A stretch of DNA of 64,000 nt from JALYUM01 sp036688685 (GCF_036688685.1 NZ_JAQQPS010000008.1:62001-126000), one strand, 5' to 3'; shown: positions 53,745 through 63,429, counted from the stretch's first letter. The notes: generated from the sequence alone by a model not told the origin. Translations and numbers: made by a program.

Positions 53745-54155
53745 ATGCTCTGGATTAAAGCACTGCACATTGTTTTTGTCGCCTCCTGGTTCGCCGGGCT
53801 GTTTTACCTGCCGCGCATTTTTGTGAACCTGGCGCAGGAAACCAATGCCGCGGCGCTCGAGCGCCTGCTCGGCATGGGCCGGCGCCTGTACCGGTTCACC
53901 TCGATCCTGATGATTCCTGCGCTGGTGTTCGGCCTGTGGCTGTGGCTCGGCTACGGCTTCAAGGGCGGCTGGCTGCATGCAAAACTGGCGCTGGTGATCC
54001 TGGCGATCGGTTACCATCACGCCTGCGGTTCGCTGCTCAAGAAATTCGAGCGCGGCGCGAATACCAAGTCGCACAAGTGGTTCCGGTGGTTCAATGAAGT
54101 GCCGGTCATCCTGCTGCTTCTGATCGTCATCCTCGTTGTCGTCAAACCGTTTTAA
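53745..54155 (+). CDS. hemJ: HemJ/CopD-family membrane protein (protoporphyrinogen oxidase candidate)
   Basis: 136 aa with four membrane helices. HemJ signature at the N-terminus, WIKALHIVFVASWFAGLFYLP, with the conserved His; central RRLYRFTSILMIPAL and the Lys-containing HAKLALVILAIGYHHACG. HemJ oxidises protoporphyrinogen IX to protoporphyrin IX in haem synthesis in many proteobacteria lacking HemG and HemY. The family name CopD is also used for the same fold. It starts 7 bp after proA. Confidence 0.85.
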   Translation: MLWIKALHIVFVASWFAGLFYLPRIFVNLAQETNAAALERLLGMGRRLYRFTSILMIPALVFGLWLWLGYGFKGGWLHAKLALVILAIGYHHACGSLLKKFERGANTKSHKWFRWFNEVPVILLLLIVILVVVKPF

Positions 54156-54198
54156 CCAGTTAGCAATCACGCGTAATTATCGTCACCACCTCATTAAA

Positions 54199-54305
54199 AA
54201 CCGTCATTCCCGCGCAGGCGGGAACCTATACCCCTGATGCTGGTGACGCGCACCTCCGAGTGCTGCACGCGTGCTATGGGTCCCCGCCTTCGCGGGGATG
54301 ACGGG
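54199..54305. repeat. REP-like palindrome pair (locus 4)
   Basis: Left unit ACCGTCATTCCCGCGCAGGC with GGGAACCTATA, right unit in inverse orientation (GCTATGGGTCCCCGCC ... GGGGATGACGG). It lies between two genes that face the same way (hemJ and the RNA methyltransferase). Confidence 0.86.
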
Positions 54306-54329
54306 TAAACAACGGATAAAAGGTCCCCC

Positions 54330-55544
54330 ATGGCATCCTATTTTTGCCCTTGCCCACGCGGCATGGAAGCAGCACTCGCTGAAGAACTTGGCGAAATCGC
54401 CCAACTCTCCACCACGTTCAAAGTCCACAACCAGGTCCCCGGCGGCGTGCATTGCTCCGGCGCTCTGGAGGACGCCTACCGCGTCAACCTGCACTCGCGC
54501 ATCGCCTCGCGCGTGTTGATGCGCATGGGCCACTCGAGCTACGCCAACGAAAACGATATCTACGACCTGGTCATGGAGCAAAAGTGGGAAGACTGGTTCG
54601 ACGTCGACCACACCATCCGCGTCGACGTCACGGCCGTCAAATCGCCGCTGCGCAGCCTGGAATTTACGACCCTGAAAATCAAGGACGCCATCTGCGACCG
54701 CTTCCGCGACCAGTTCGACAAGCGCCCGTCGGTCGACACCAAGGAACCCGACATGCGCATCGTCGGCTTCCTTGACCAGCGCAACTTCACGATCTACCTC
54801 GACACCTCCGGCGAAGCGCTGTTCAAACGCGGCTGGCGTGAAGAGACGGGCGACGCGCCATTGCGCGAGAACCTCGCCGCCGGCATGCTGCGCGTGGCCG
54901 GCTGGAAGCCGGGCACCCCGCTGTTCGACCCGATGTGCGGCTCCGGCACCATTCTGGTCGAAGCGGCGCAAATGGTGCAGGGCATCCCGCCCGGCGCGCG
55001 GCGCCAATTCGCGTTCGAAAAATTCCACGGCTTCGACAAGGCGGTTTGGCAAGACATGAAGGCGTCGATCAAGGCGCTGCCGCTGCCGCTTGAGCCAACC
55101 ATCTTCGGCTCCGACATTTCGGGCGACATGATCGCGATGACCCGGCACAACCTGAAAGTGGCCGGTATCCTGTTCGATGTGCCGCTGAAACAGATCGAAG
55201 CCCAGCAGGTGCAGGCGCCGACCGAACAGCCGGGCATCTTGCTGACCAACCCGCCGTACGGCGAGCGGATCGGCGTGCGCGGCGACACCACCATTCCTGC
55301 CGACGACATGGCGGCCGGCTTCTATTCTGCGCTGGGCACGACCCTGAAACAGCGTTTCGCCGGCTGGACGGTGTTCCTGTTCACCGCCGACCTGACCTTG
55401 CCGAAGCTGCTGCGCCTGAAAGAAGCGCGCAAAACGCCATTTTTCAACGGTGCGCTGGAGTGCCGGCTGTTCAGGTTTGATATGGTGTCGGGATACAACC
55501 GGCGCGAGCAGGCCAAGCCGGTAACTGACGCGCCGACGCAGTAA
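54330..55544 (+). CDS. THUMP-domain class I SAM-dependent RNA methyltransferase (RlmL-like)
   Basis: 404 aa. N-terminal ferredoxin-like and THUMP region (residues about 3-165; CPCPRGMEAALAEEL), then a methyltransferase domain with FDPMCGSGTILVEAA (motif I), FGSDISGDMIAMTRHNL and the catalytic LTNPPYGERIG. It corresponds to the N-terminal half of E. coli RlmL, which makes m2G2445 in 23S rRNA; the C-terminal half of that fusion (RlmK) is absent here. It stands alone between two REP-like pairs. Confidence 0.9.
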   Translation: MASYFCPCPRGMEAALAEELGEIAQLSTTFKVHNQVPGGVHCSGALEDAYRVNLHSRIASRVLMRMGHSSYANENDIYDLVMEQKWEDWFDVDHTIRVDVTAVKSPLRSLEFTTLKIKDAICDRFRDQFDKRPSVDTKEPDMRIVGFLDQRNFTIYLDTSGEALFKRGWREETGDAPLRENLAAGMLRVAGWKPGTPLFDPMCGSGTILVEAAQMVQGIPPGARRQFAFEKFHGFDKAVWQDMKASIKALPLPLEPTIFGSDISGDMIAMTRHNLKVAGILFDVPLKQIEAQQVQAPTEQPGILLTNPPYGERIGVRGDTTIPADDMAAGFYSALGTTLKQRFAGWTVFLFTADLTLPKLLRLKEARKTPFFNGALECRLFRFDMVSGYNRREQAKPVTDAPTQ

Positions 55545-55558
55545 TCCGCGCCTTTAAA

Positions 55559-55656
55559 ACCGTCATCCCCCCGAAGGCGGGGGCCCATAGCACCTTCGAT
55601 TCGCTGCAGCACTGGGCGTAAGTGGTATGGGTCCCCGCCTGCGCGGGGATGACGGG
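55559..55656. repeat. REP-like palindrome pair (locus 5)
   Basis: Left unit ACCGTCATCCCCCCGAAGGC with GGGGGCCCATAG, right unit the inverse copy (GTATGGGTCCCCGCC ... GGGGATGACGGG). It lies between the methyltransferase and the MFS exporter, both on the plus strand. Confidence 0.86.
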
Positions 55657-55697
55657 ATAACGATATCTGTTCTGGCCGCGGCCGGGCCAAGGTAAAC

Positions 55698-56972
55698 ATG
55701 TTCCCTCCAGAGCCCGACAACGTCCCTCCCGATCACCGCGTCCCGGTCCCGCTGCCGCCGCTGCGCTACATCGCTCCCTTGAGCTTTGGGGCGCTGGCGA
55801 CCGTGCTGGCGGCACTGTCGATGCTCGGCCCGTTTTCGATCGACGCCTACCTGCCGGCGTTCCCGCAGATTCAGTCTAACCTGCACGCCTCGCTGCTCGA
55901 AGTCCAGCAAACGCTGTCGATCTACATGCTGGCGTTTGCCGGCATGGTGCTGTGGCATGGCGCCTTGTCCGATGCCTTCGGGCGCAGGAACGTGATCATC
56001 GTCGCGTTGATCGTGTTCGCCCTGGCCACCTTTGGCTGCGCCGCGTCGAATTCGGTCCACTACCTGTGGATCTTCCGCATTTTGCAGGGTGTCTCGGCCG
56101 GTGCCGGCGTGGTGGTGGGCCGCGCCATCATCCGCGACCTGTATGCCGACGCACCGGCCGCGCGCCTGTTCTCGCTGGTAACGATGATCTTTTCGATCGC
56201 GCCCGCGGTGGCGCCGGTGCTGGGCGGCTGGATCGTCACCTTGTTCGACTGGCGCGCAATTTTCCTGGCGCTGTTCGTCTACACCGTGGCGCTGGGCCTG
56301 TACTGCTGGCGGTGCCTGCCCGAAACGCTGCCGCGCGAACGCCGCCAGCCGTTCAATCCACGCTTCGTGGCGCGCAACTACCGCGCCATCTTCGGCTCGT
56401 TTTTATTCCACATGAAGGTCGGCGTGATTGCGCTGAACTTCGGCGGCCTGTTCCTCTACATTTCCGCGGCCCCGGTGCTGCTGCCCGAGCACCTGCACCT
56501 GGGACCGTCGCAGTTTGCCTGGCTGTTCATCCCGAGCGTGTCCGGCATTTTCCTGGGCGCGCTGGCGGCCAACCGCATCGCCGGCAAGGTGCCGTTCGTG
56601 CGCCAGATCGGCATCGGATTCTGTTTCATGCTGGCCGCCGTGACCTGCAATGTGGCCTATCACGCCTTCCTCCCGCCGGCGTTGCCATGGACAGTCCTTC
56701 CCTTGTTTTTTTATACTTTCGGTAGCTCCCTGATCGGGCCGGGCGCCACGCTGATGGCGCTCGATCTGTTCCCGCACATCCGCGGTACAGCCGCTTCCTG
56801 CCAGTCGTTTATGGTGACCCTGACCGGCGCAATTGTGGCGGGCGTGGTCGCGCCGGCCCTCTCGCACTCGGTGCTGGCGCTGGCGCTGGGGCAGGCCGCC
56901 TTTGCCGTGGGCGCCTTGTCCCTGTGGCTGAGTGCGCGTCATTACAGGCGTATTCTGGCCCGTCGAATGTAA
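55698..56972 (+). CDS. Bcr/CflA family multidrug efflux MFS transporter
   Basis: 424 aa with 12 predicted membrane helices. Motif of the family near the first helices: LGPFSIDAYLPAFPQIQ; MFS motif A as LWHGALSDAFGRRNVII; motif C as RGTAASCQSF region further on. The group exports bicyclomycin, sulfonamides and other drugs by proton antiport. Start at 55698 is preceded by AAGG. The following 208 bp (56973-57180) shows no defined element. Confidence 0.9.
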   Translation: MFPPEPDNVPPDHRVPVPLPPLRYIAPLSFGALATVLAALSMLGPFSIDAYLPAFPQIQSNLHASLLEVQQTLSIYMLAFAGMVLWHGALSDAFGRRNVIIVALIVFALATFGCAASNSVHYLWIFRILQGVSAGAGVVVGRAIIRDLYADAPAARLFSLVTMIFSIAPAVAPVLGGWIVTLFDWRAIFLALFVYTVALGLYCWRCLPETLPRERRQPFNPRFVARNYRAIFGSFLFHMKVGVIALNFGGLFLYISAAPVLLPEHLHLGPSQFAWLFIPSVSGIFLGALAANRIAGKVPFVRQIGIGFCFMLAAVTCNVAYHAFLPPALPWTVLPLFFYTFGSSLIGPGATLMALDLFPHIRGTAASCQSFMVTLTGAIVAGVVAPALSHSVLALALGQAAFAVGALSLWLSARHYRRILARRM

Positions 56973-57180
56973 CGGATAGTAACGTGGTTTTAGCGTAACA
57001 CTTCTACTAAAGAACTATTTCCACTCAGGAAATTTTATGTGTTTATGCTAAGATGGATACTTAAAGCTTTGAACATCGTTGTAAAAAACAGCATGTTCTG
57101 GCGATGAGATACCAATTAGTGGTGGGGGCCTGCAATCGGCGTCTCCGCTCTTCCATCGTTGTGGCCGCCTTGCTGAGACC

Positions 57181-59325
57181 ATGCACCAACCTGATCAGGA
57201 TATTCGCAATCGCTTGTTGATTGCCCGTCTGCCGGCCATGCCGCAGATTCTTATCAAGCTGCTCGGCCACCTCCAGGCCGATGACCTCGGCATGCCTGAA
57301 CTGGCGGCGCTCATTGCCAACGACGCCGGCATGACGGCCAAGCTGCTGGCCGTCGCCAACAGTTCGGCCTACCACCGCAACGGCCGCACGGTGAACCTGG
57401 AGCAGTCGCTGGTCTCGCTCGGCACCGACATGATCAAGACGCTGGTGATCAGCGACTCCGTGTTCCAGACCTTCAACAGTTTCCCGCATTCCGGCAGCAC
57501 CGACCTGCGCGCATTCTGGAAAAACGCCCTGACCACCGCCGTGATCGCGCGCGAGCTGGCCAAGAGCATGCAGTACGCGCACCAGGAAGAAGCCTACCTG
57601 GCCGGCCTGCTGCACAATGTGGGGCGGCTGGCGCTGCTCGCCACCGCGCCCAAGGAATACGCCTTCAATTTCACCGCGCGCGATGACGAAGACCTGTGCG
57701 CGGTCGAGCAGCGCACCCTCGAAATCACCCATACCGAAGCGGGCGCCTGGATGATCGAGCGCTGGCAGCTCGACTCCTTCCTGGCCGACGCCGTGCTGTA
57801 CCACCACGAGCCGAGCGCGCGCCTGGCAGCTAGCCATCCCTTGATCCGCATCGTGCGCCTGGCGCATGTGCTGTCATCACACAGCCTCGACAACGAGCAG
57901 GTGGAACAGGCTGGCGTCTTGTGTGGCATCGACGCCGATGAAGCGCAAGTGATGCTGACGCGCGCCGTGCGCCAGGTAGAGAAAGCGGCGCTACACCTGG
58001 GCATCGACCTGGCGGGCGCCGACGATATCCCGGCCCCGGCCGCCTTTGCGCCGGTCACAATCGACCCGGTCCAGCAACGCCTGGCCGACGAAGTGCGCAA
58101 CCTGGTGCTGGTGTCGGAGATCGGCCAATCATTCGCGCGTCAGCTTGATTCGGGAGACTTGCTCGAATGCGTCACCCGCTCGGCCCGTATCTTGTTCGAC
58201 TTCGACAACACCTGCATTTTGCTGGAAAATCCGACCGGCCACGCCCTGGTGGGCGCCCCCACCGGCACCCAGCAGCGCATCGGCCAGTTTTCCATCCCGC
58301 TGCAAAAAGGCGGCCTGGTGGCCGACAGCGCGCTGGGCCGCAAACTTGCCTTCATCCGGCGCGACGGCCAGACGCTCGGCCTCGCCGAAGAACAATTGTT
58401 CCGCATCTTGGGAAGCGAAAGTCTGGTCTGCCTGCCGCTGGTCACTGGCCAGCGCTGCCTGGGCGTCATCATCGGTGGCGTGGCCAGCTGGCAAGTGCCG
58501 TCCGTGCAAAAGCGCGAGCGTTTCCTGCAATCGTTCGGCACCCAGGCGGCCATCGCTTTGGACAGCGCACTGGCCGAGAAGGGCCAGAGCCGCCAGCAAC
58601 TGGCGCAGGTGGCCGACGATTACCGCGAAGCCACCCGCCGCGTCGTGCACGAGGTGAACAACCCGCTGTCGATCATCAAGAATTACCTGAGCGTGCTCGA
58701 CCACAAACTGGCGCAGCGCGAACCGGTCACCGGCGAAATGTCGATCCTCAACGAAGAAATCGACCGCGTTGGGCAACTGATCAGCGGCCTGGCCGATTTA
58801 AAGCCCGATCCGGATGCGCCGCGCACGGCCGACCTGGCCAGTGTGGCCGAGGAAGTCATGCGCCTGTTCCGCGCCACCGCGTTCATCCCGGACAATGTCG
58901 AGATCGTCGTCAACATGCACGAACCGGCGCGCCGCATCGACGGCGATCCGGACGTGGTCAAGCAGATCCTGGTCAACCTGGTCAAGAACGCCATCGAGGC
59001 GCTGGCGCCACGGGGCGGGCGCATCGACATCATTAACCGGGGCCATATCAACCGCGACCGCAAGCTGTACCTGGAGCTGGTCGTCAGCGACACCGGTCCG
59101 GGTTTGCCAGCCGACGTACTGGCCAAGCTGTTTTCCGAGGTCAGCAGCAGCAAGCGCGGACCGAACCACGGCCTGGGCTTGTCGATCGTCGACAGCCTGG
59201 TCAAGCAACTGGGCGGGCAGATCGCCTGCCGCAGCAGCCGCGCCGGCACCTCGTTTGAAATCCTGCTGCCAGCGAACAGCAACCTGGGTGTTGCGCCGAC
59301 GCTGCGCGCACTGGGGGCCGCCTGA
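57181..59325 (+). CDS. HDOD-GAF sensor histidine kinase
   Basis: 714 aa, soluble. HDOD domain at about residues 12-210 (RLPAMPQILIKLLGHLQADDL, with AYLAGLLHNVGRLALL), GAF at about 300-460, then a kinase core: phospho-acceptor H490 in RRVVHEVNNPLSIIKNYL, N box VNLVKNAIEAL, G1 SDTGPGLPADVL and G2 GPNHGLGLSIVDSL. HDOD domains often read or relay signals without a metal; here it is fused to a histidine kinase. Its stop overlaps the start of the following receiver-GGDEF-EAL gene, so that protein is the likely phosphate receiver. Confidence 0.9.
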   Translation: MHQPDQDIRNRLLIARLPAMPQILIKLLGHLQADDLGMPELAALIANDAGMTAKLLAVANSSAYHRNGRTVNLEQSLVSLGTDMIKTLVISDSVFQTFNSFPHSGSTDLRAFWKNALTTAVIARELAKSMQYAHQEEAYLAGLLHNVGRLALLATAPKEYAFNFTARDDEDLCAVEQRTLEITHTEAGAWMIERWQLDSFLADAVLYHHEPSARLAASHPLIRIVRLAHVLSSHSLDNEQVEQAGVLCGIDADEAQVMLTRAVRQVEKAALHLGIDLAGADDIPAPAAFAPVTIDPVQQRLADEVRNLVLVSEIGQSFARQLDSGDLLECVTRSARILFDFDNTCILLENPTGHALVGAPTGTQQRIGQFSIPLQKGGLVADSALGRKLAFIRRDGQTLGLAEEQLFRILGSESLVCLPLVTGQRCLGVIIGGVASWQVPSVQKRERFLQSFGTQAAIALDSALAEKGQSRQQLAQVADDYREATRRVVHEVNNPLSIIKNYLSVLDHKLAQREPVTGEMSILNEEIDRVGQLISGLADLKPDPDAPRTADLASVAEEVMRLFRATAFIPDNVEIVVNMHEPARRIDGDPDVVKQILVNLVKNAIEALAPRGGRIDIINRGHINRDRKLYLELVVSDTGPGLPADVLAKLFSEVSSSKRGPNHGLGLSIVDSLVKQLGGQIACRSSRAGTSFEILLPANSNLGVAPTLRALGAA

Positions 59326-61577
59326 TGCCGCCCCCGGTCAATCTGGTGCCGCTGATGCCGGCGCCGAAGGGCATCGACATTGAAGCGGCCCCGACGCACC
59401 TGTTCGACGACGACAAGCCACGCCTGCTGCTGGTCGACGACGAGCCGCGCCTGCTGTCCTCGCTGTATGAACTACTGCGCCCGTTCGACTACAACATGGT
59501 CACCGCGACCAACGGCGCCGAGGCGCTGGCGCAGCTGACGCGCGTGCGCTTCGACCTGATCCTGCTGGACTTGCGCCTGCCCGACATGAGCGGGCACGAC
59601 ATCATGGATTTCATCAATGAGAATGGTATCGACGGCGATGTCATCGTGATGAGCGGCGAAGTCGGCATCGACGCGGCCATCGGCGCGCTCAAACGCGGCG
59701 CCTACGATTACCTGCGCAAGCCCTACAGCCGCGAAGAGCTGCTGAAAACCGTCGGCAACGCCTTGCAGAAGCGCCGCCTGGCGGTGGCCAACGCGCGCAT
59801 CGCCACGCAACTGGAAAACTCGGAAAAGCTTTATCGCTACCTGGTCGACAGCTCGCCGGATATCATCTACACGCTGAACCACGAAGGCAAATTCACTTTT
59901 GTAAACGACCGGGCCTACCAGCTGCTGGGTTTTACGCGCGAAGAGCTGATTGGCCAGCATTACTCGATCCTGGTGCACGACGACGACTTTGAGCGCGCGC
60001 GCTACGCCTTCAACGAGCGCCGCGTCGACGAGCGCGCGTCGCGCAATGTCGAACTGCGCCTGAAGTGCCATCGGGGTCACAGCGCCGCCAGCGGCGAGCG
60101 CACCTTCAACACCACGCTGATGACGATTTCGCTCAACGCGATCGGCATGCACCTGCCCGACCAGGATATCAAGCGCCTCGAGTTCTTCGGTACCTACGGC
60201 GTCGCGCGCGACATCACCGACCGCAAGCGCGCCGAAGAAGTCATTTCGTACCAGGCCTACCACGACATCCTGACCGACCTGCCGAACCGCATGCTGTTCA
60301 AGGACCGCCTGGGCCTGGCCGTCATCCAGGCCAAGCGAAAAGTGACGGAACTGGCCGTGATGTTCATCGACCTGGACCGCTTCAAACTGGTCAACGACAC
60401 CCTCGGCCACGTCAAGGGCGACGAACTGCTGCAGCAAACCGCCTTGCGCCTGAAAGAATGCCTGCGCCGCGGCGACACGCTGGCGCGCCAGGGCGGCGAC
60501 GAATTCACCATCGTGCTGCCCGAATTGCGCGACCGTGACGACGCCAAGGCGATTGCCGAAAAATTCCTCGAAGTGCTGCAGGCGCCGTTCGACCTCGATG
60601 GCCACGAAGTCCATATCTCCGCGTCGATCGGGATTGCGGTGTACCCGAGCGATGGCGAATCGATCGACGAATTGCTGCGCCATGCCGACATCGCCATGTA
60701 CCAGGTCAAGGCACTCGGTAAAAACGGCCACAGTTTTTATCACGAGTCGATGCTCGACGTCTCGCATCAGAAGATCGCGCTGGAACAAAGCCTGCGCCGC
60801 GCGCTCGAGCACAACGAGCTGGAAATGTATTACCAGCCGCAGATGGATGTCATCACCGGGCGCATCGTCGGCGCCGAGGGGCTGATGCGCTGGAATCACC
60901 CGACCCGCGGCTTGCTCAGCGCCGGCGAGTTTTTACCGTTCGCCGAAGAAAACGGCCTGATGCTGCCGATTTCCGACTGGATGATCGGTGCCCTGTGCCG
61001 CGACATGCTGATCTGGAATGCGGCCGGTGGCCAGGCGATCCGGCTGTCGCTGAACCTGTCGCCACAATATCTCGACCGCGGCGACTTCTTCGAAAAGATG
61101 CGTGGCGCCCTGGTGCGCTACAACATCTCGCCGGACCAGATCGAAGTCGAAATCACCGAAAACATCTGCATCCGCAATCCGCAATACGCGATCGACCAGT
61201 TAAACAAGCTGTGCCAGCTGGGCGTGTCGGTGGCGATCGACGATTTCGGTACGGGTTACTCATCGCTGTCGTATTTGCACCGCTTTCCGATCCACACCAT
61301 CAAGATCGACCAGTCCTTCGTCAAGGAGATCAAGGAAGAACACGGCCACTATCCGGTCATTCTGGCGATCATCTCGATTGCGCGCGGCCTCGGTTTGAAC
61401 CTGATTGCGGAAGGCGTCGAAACCGATGTGCAGTCGCGCTATCTGAAGGCAAACGGTTGCCTGACGATGCAGGGTTACCTGTATCACCGCCCCATCTCGC
61501 TGACCGAATTCATGGGCGTGCTGCACACCCAGCTGGTGCCGATGCGCGGCAGCATCGCCGTCGCCAGCCGCGCATAG
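59325..61577 (+). CDS. Receiver-PAS-GGDEF-EAL cyclic-di-GMP signalling protein
   Basis: 750 aa. Receiver with phospho-acceptor D82 (LILLDLRLPDMSG) and Lys in YLRKPYSR; PAS about 165-290; GGDEF at 390-394 with an allosteric inhibition site RRGD five residues before it; EAL domain from about 500. The EAL motif reads E518-G-L instead of EAL, but the other catalytic residues (SLNLSPQYL, TENICI, IDDFGTGYSSL, IKID, AEGVET) are there. It could both make and break c-di-GMP. It overlaps the HDOD-kinase stop by one base. Confidence 0.93.
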   Translation: MPPPVNLVPLMPAPKGIDIEAAPTHLFDDDKPRLLLVDDEPRLLSSLYELLRPFDYNMVTATNGAEALAQLTRVRFDLILLDLRLPDMSGHDIMDFINENGIDGDVIVMSGEVGIDAAIGALKRGAYDYLRKPYSREELLKTVGNALQKRRLAVANARIATQLENSEKLYRYLVDSSPDIIYTLNHEGKFTFVNDRAYQLLGFTREELIGQHYSILVHDDDFERARYAFNERRVDERASRNVELRLKCHRGHSAASGERTFNTTLMTISLNAIGMHLPDQDIKRLEFFGTYGVARDITDRKRAEEVISYQAYHDILTDLPNRMLFKDRLGLAVIQAKRKVTELAVMFIDLDRFKLVNDTLGHVKGDELLQQTALRLKECLRRGDTLARQGGDEFTIVLPELRDRDDAKAIAEKFLEVLQAPFDLDGHEVHISASIGIAVYPSDGESIDELLRHADIAMYQVKALGKNGHSFYHESMLDVSHQKIALEQSLRRALEHNELEMYYQPQMDVITGRIVGAEGLMRWNHPTRGLLSAGEFLPFAEENGLMLPISDWMIGALCRDMLIWNAAGGQAIRLSLNLSPQYLDRGDFFEKMRGALVRYNISPDQIEVEITENICIRNPQYAIDQLNKLCQLGVSVAIDDFGTGYSSLSYLHRFPIHTIKIDQSFVKEIKEEHGHYPVILAIISIARGLGLNLIAEGVETDVQSRYLKANGCLTMQGYLYHRPISLTEFMGVLHTQLVPMRGSIAVASRA

Positions 61578-61581
61578 GGCC

Positions 61582-63177
61582 ATGCAGAACCTGTCCGCCG
61601 CCCCGTCCGGGGTCCGTCCCTCCGTGGTTGCTGCCGAATCCCAGCACACCGCTGAATTCCTGCGCACGAAGGGGCTGGCCGAGCGCGGCGTGGCCAACGC
61701 CCAGCACAGCCTGGGATTCATGTACGTGAATGGCCAGGGTGTCGCCAGGGACGACCTCATGGCGATCCATTGGTACCGCCAGGCCGCGGCAGCGGGCCTT
61801 GAGCAGGCCCAGTACAACCTCGGCGTGATGTTTCAAAAAGGGCAGGGCGTGGCCAGGGATGAAGGTCAGGCCGCCTACTGGTACGAGCGCGCGGCCGAGC
61901 AGGGTTACGCACCGGCCCAGTACAACCTGGGCTGGATGTACGCCAAGGGCCAGGGCGTGACAACCGATACGGCGCAGGCCATGCACTGGTTCAGCCAGGC
62001 CGCTGAACAGGGTGACGCCGGCGCGCAGCACAACCTGGGCATGATGTACGAAACCGGCAAGGGTGTGCCGCAAGATGTACGCGAAGCCATCACCTGGTAC
62101 CGGCGCGCGGCCGACCAGGGTTACGCGCGCTCGCAGTTCAACCTGGGCCTGCGCTACGACAGCGGCCAGGGCGTGACGCGCGACGCGCAGCAGTCGATTG
62201 CCTGGTTCCGCAAGGCCGCCGAGCAGGGCCACGCGCCGGCCCAGTTCAACCTGGCGCTGCGCTACGACAAGGGCCAGGATGTGCCGCAGGACAGCCAGAA
62301 GGCCATCAGCTGGTACCGCAAGGCCGCCGGGCAGGGCCACGCCAGCTCGCAGTTCAACCTGGGCCTGATTTACGACAGCGGCCATGACGTGATCCGGGAC
62401 GAAACCCTCGCCCTTGACTGGTTCCGCAAGGCTGCCGAACAGGGCCACGCGGGCGCCCAGGACAACCTCGGTTTGCGTTACGAACATGGTCAGGGCGTCG
62501 AGCGCGACCTGGCGCAGGCGGCGCACTGGTACCGTCTGGCCGCCGAGCAGGGCTTCGCCAGCGCGCAGTACCACGTCGGACAAATGCTGGACGCCGGCAG
62601 CGGCGTCAAGCGGGACCCTGCCGGTGCGGTCGGCTGGTACCGCAAGGCCGCAGAACAGGGCCATTTGCGGGCCCAGTTCGACCTCGCGCTGCGTTACGAA
62701 GCGGCGCAGGATTATGTCGGCGCAATGGATTGGTACCGGCGCGCGGCCGAGCAGGATTACGGCCCGGCCCAGTACATGGTCGGTGCGCTGTTCGACCGTG
62801 ACGACGCGGGCATGCGCGATCCGCGCCAAGCCTATGGCTGGTACCGCAAGGCGGCCGACGGCGGCCACGCGCTGGCCCAGTTCGCGCTGGGCCTGCGTTA
62901 CGACACCGGCCACGGCGTCGAACGCGATTTCGAGGCGGCGCATTTCTGGTACCTGTGCGCAGCGCGCCAGGGGCATGCGCGGGCGCAATTCAACCTGGGC
63001 GTCATGTACGCCAGCGGCCAGGGCGTGCTGCGCGACCTGGTGCTGGCCCACGGCTGGCTGCAGCGGGCCGCGGGCGTGGGGCTGGCGACAGCTGCACGGT
63101 ACCTGGAGCGGCTGGTGCTGAAGATGGATGAGGCGGAATTGACGCAGGCAAGAAGGCTGGCGCCAGAACCGGTTTAG
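61582..63177 (+). CDS. Sel1-repeat protein (13 repeats)
   Basis: 531 aa made almost wholly of Sel1-like repeats of 36 residues (pattern A-E-Q-G-x-A-x-A-Q-x-N-L-G-x-x-Y-x-x-G-Q-G-V-x-x-D), from residue 34 to about 500. Thirteen units can be counted; unit 10 lacks four residues. Sel1 solenoids bind partner proteins, often in signalling. No signal peptide. It starts 4 bp after the GGDEF-EAL gene, so it belongs to the same operon and may be a scaffold for it. Repeats share high DNA identity, pointing to duplication. Confidence 0.9.
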   Translation: MQNLSAAPSGVRPSVVAAESQHTAEFLRTKGLAERGVANAQHSLGFMYVNGQGVARDDLMAIHWYRQAAAAGLEQAQYNLGVMFQKGQGVARDEGQAAYWYERAAEQGYAPAQYNLGWMYAKGQGVTTDTAQAMHWFSQAAEQGDAGAQHNLGMMYETGKGVPQDVREAITWYRRAADQGYARSQFNLGLRYDSGQGVTRDAQQSIAWFRKAAEQGHAPAQFNLALRYDKGQDVPQDSQKAISWYRKAAGQGHASSQFNLGLIYDSGHDVIRDETLALDWFRKAAEQGHAGAQDNLGLRYEHGQGVERDLAQAAHWYRLAAEQGFASAQYHVGQMLDAGSGVKRDPAGAVGWYRKAAEQGHLRAQFDLALRYEAAQDYVGAMDWYRRAAEQDYGPAQYMVGALFDRDDAGMRDPRQAYGWYRKAADGGHALAQFALGLRYDTGHGVERDFEAAHFWYLCAARQGHARAQFNLGVMYASGQGVLRDLVLAHGWLQRAAGVGLATAARYLERLVLKMDEAELTQARRLAPEPV

Positions 63178-63362
63178 TGCCTATCCCAGTAGTGCGGAGT
63201 CGCTGCTGCTGCGCCTGACAAGTGTGGACTGGCCGTCATATATGACTTGCCTCGTCGTAGCGTGGCTAGCCATGCGTCCTCCTCTCGCCTTGCCCACACT
63301 CGCCATGCATCGCGGACGCGCATGTCGGCATCCGCTTCCTCCTACCTACTGGGATAGGCACT
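63176..63362. mobile_element. 187-bp MITE-like element with perfect 17-bp terminal inverted repeats
   Basis: AGTGCCTATCCCAGTAG (63176-63192) and its exact reverse complement (63346-63362) bound 153 bp with no coding sense. With 16-bp ends the flanks read TTA on the left and TTA on the right, which could be a 3-bp target duplication. The left end supplies part of the Sel1 gene's stop codon. No transposase is in the element or nearby. A large hairpin-forming intergenic repeat of another kind is the alternative. Confidence 0.6.
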
Positions 63363-63429
63363 TAGGCGAACCGCGTCTGAACCGAACCCGGCGTCAATAC
63401 CAATTGTGCGCACGCAGGGCTGATATATA

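Noticed and set aside
63176..63362. Terminator of the Sel1 operon
   Set aside because: The inverted arms are 153 bp apart and there is no T run, so an ordinary intrinsic terminator is unlikely; described as a MITE-like element.
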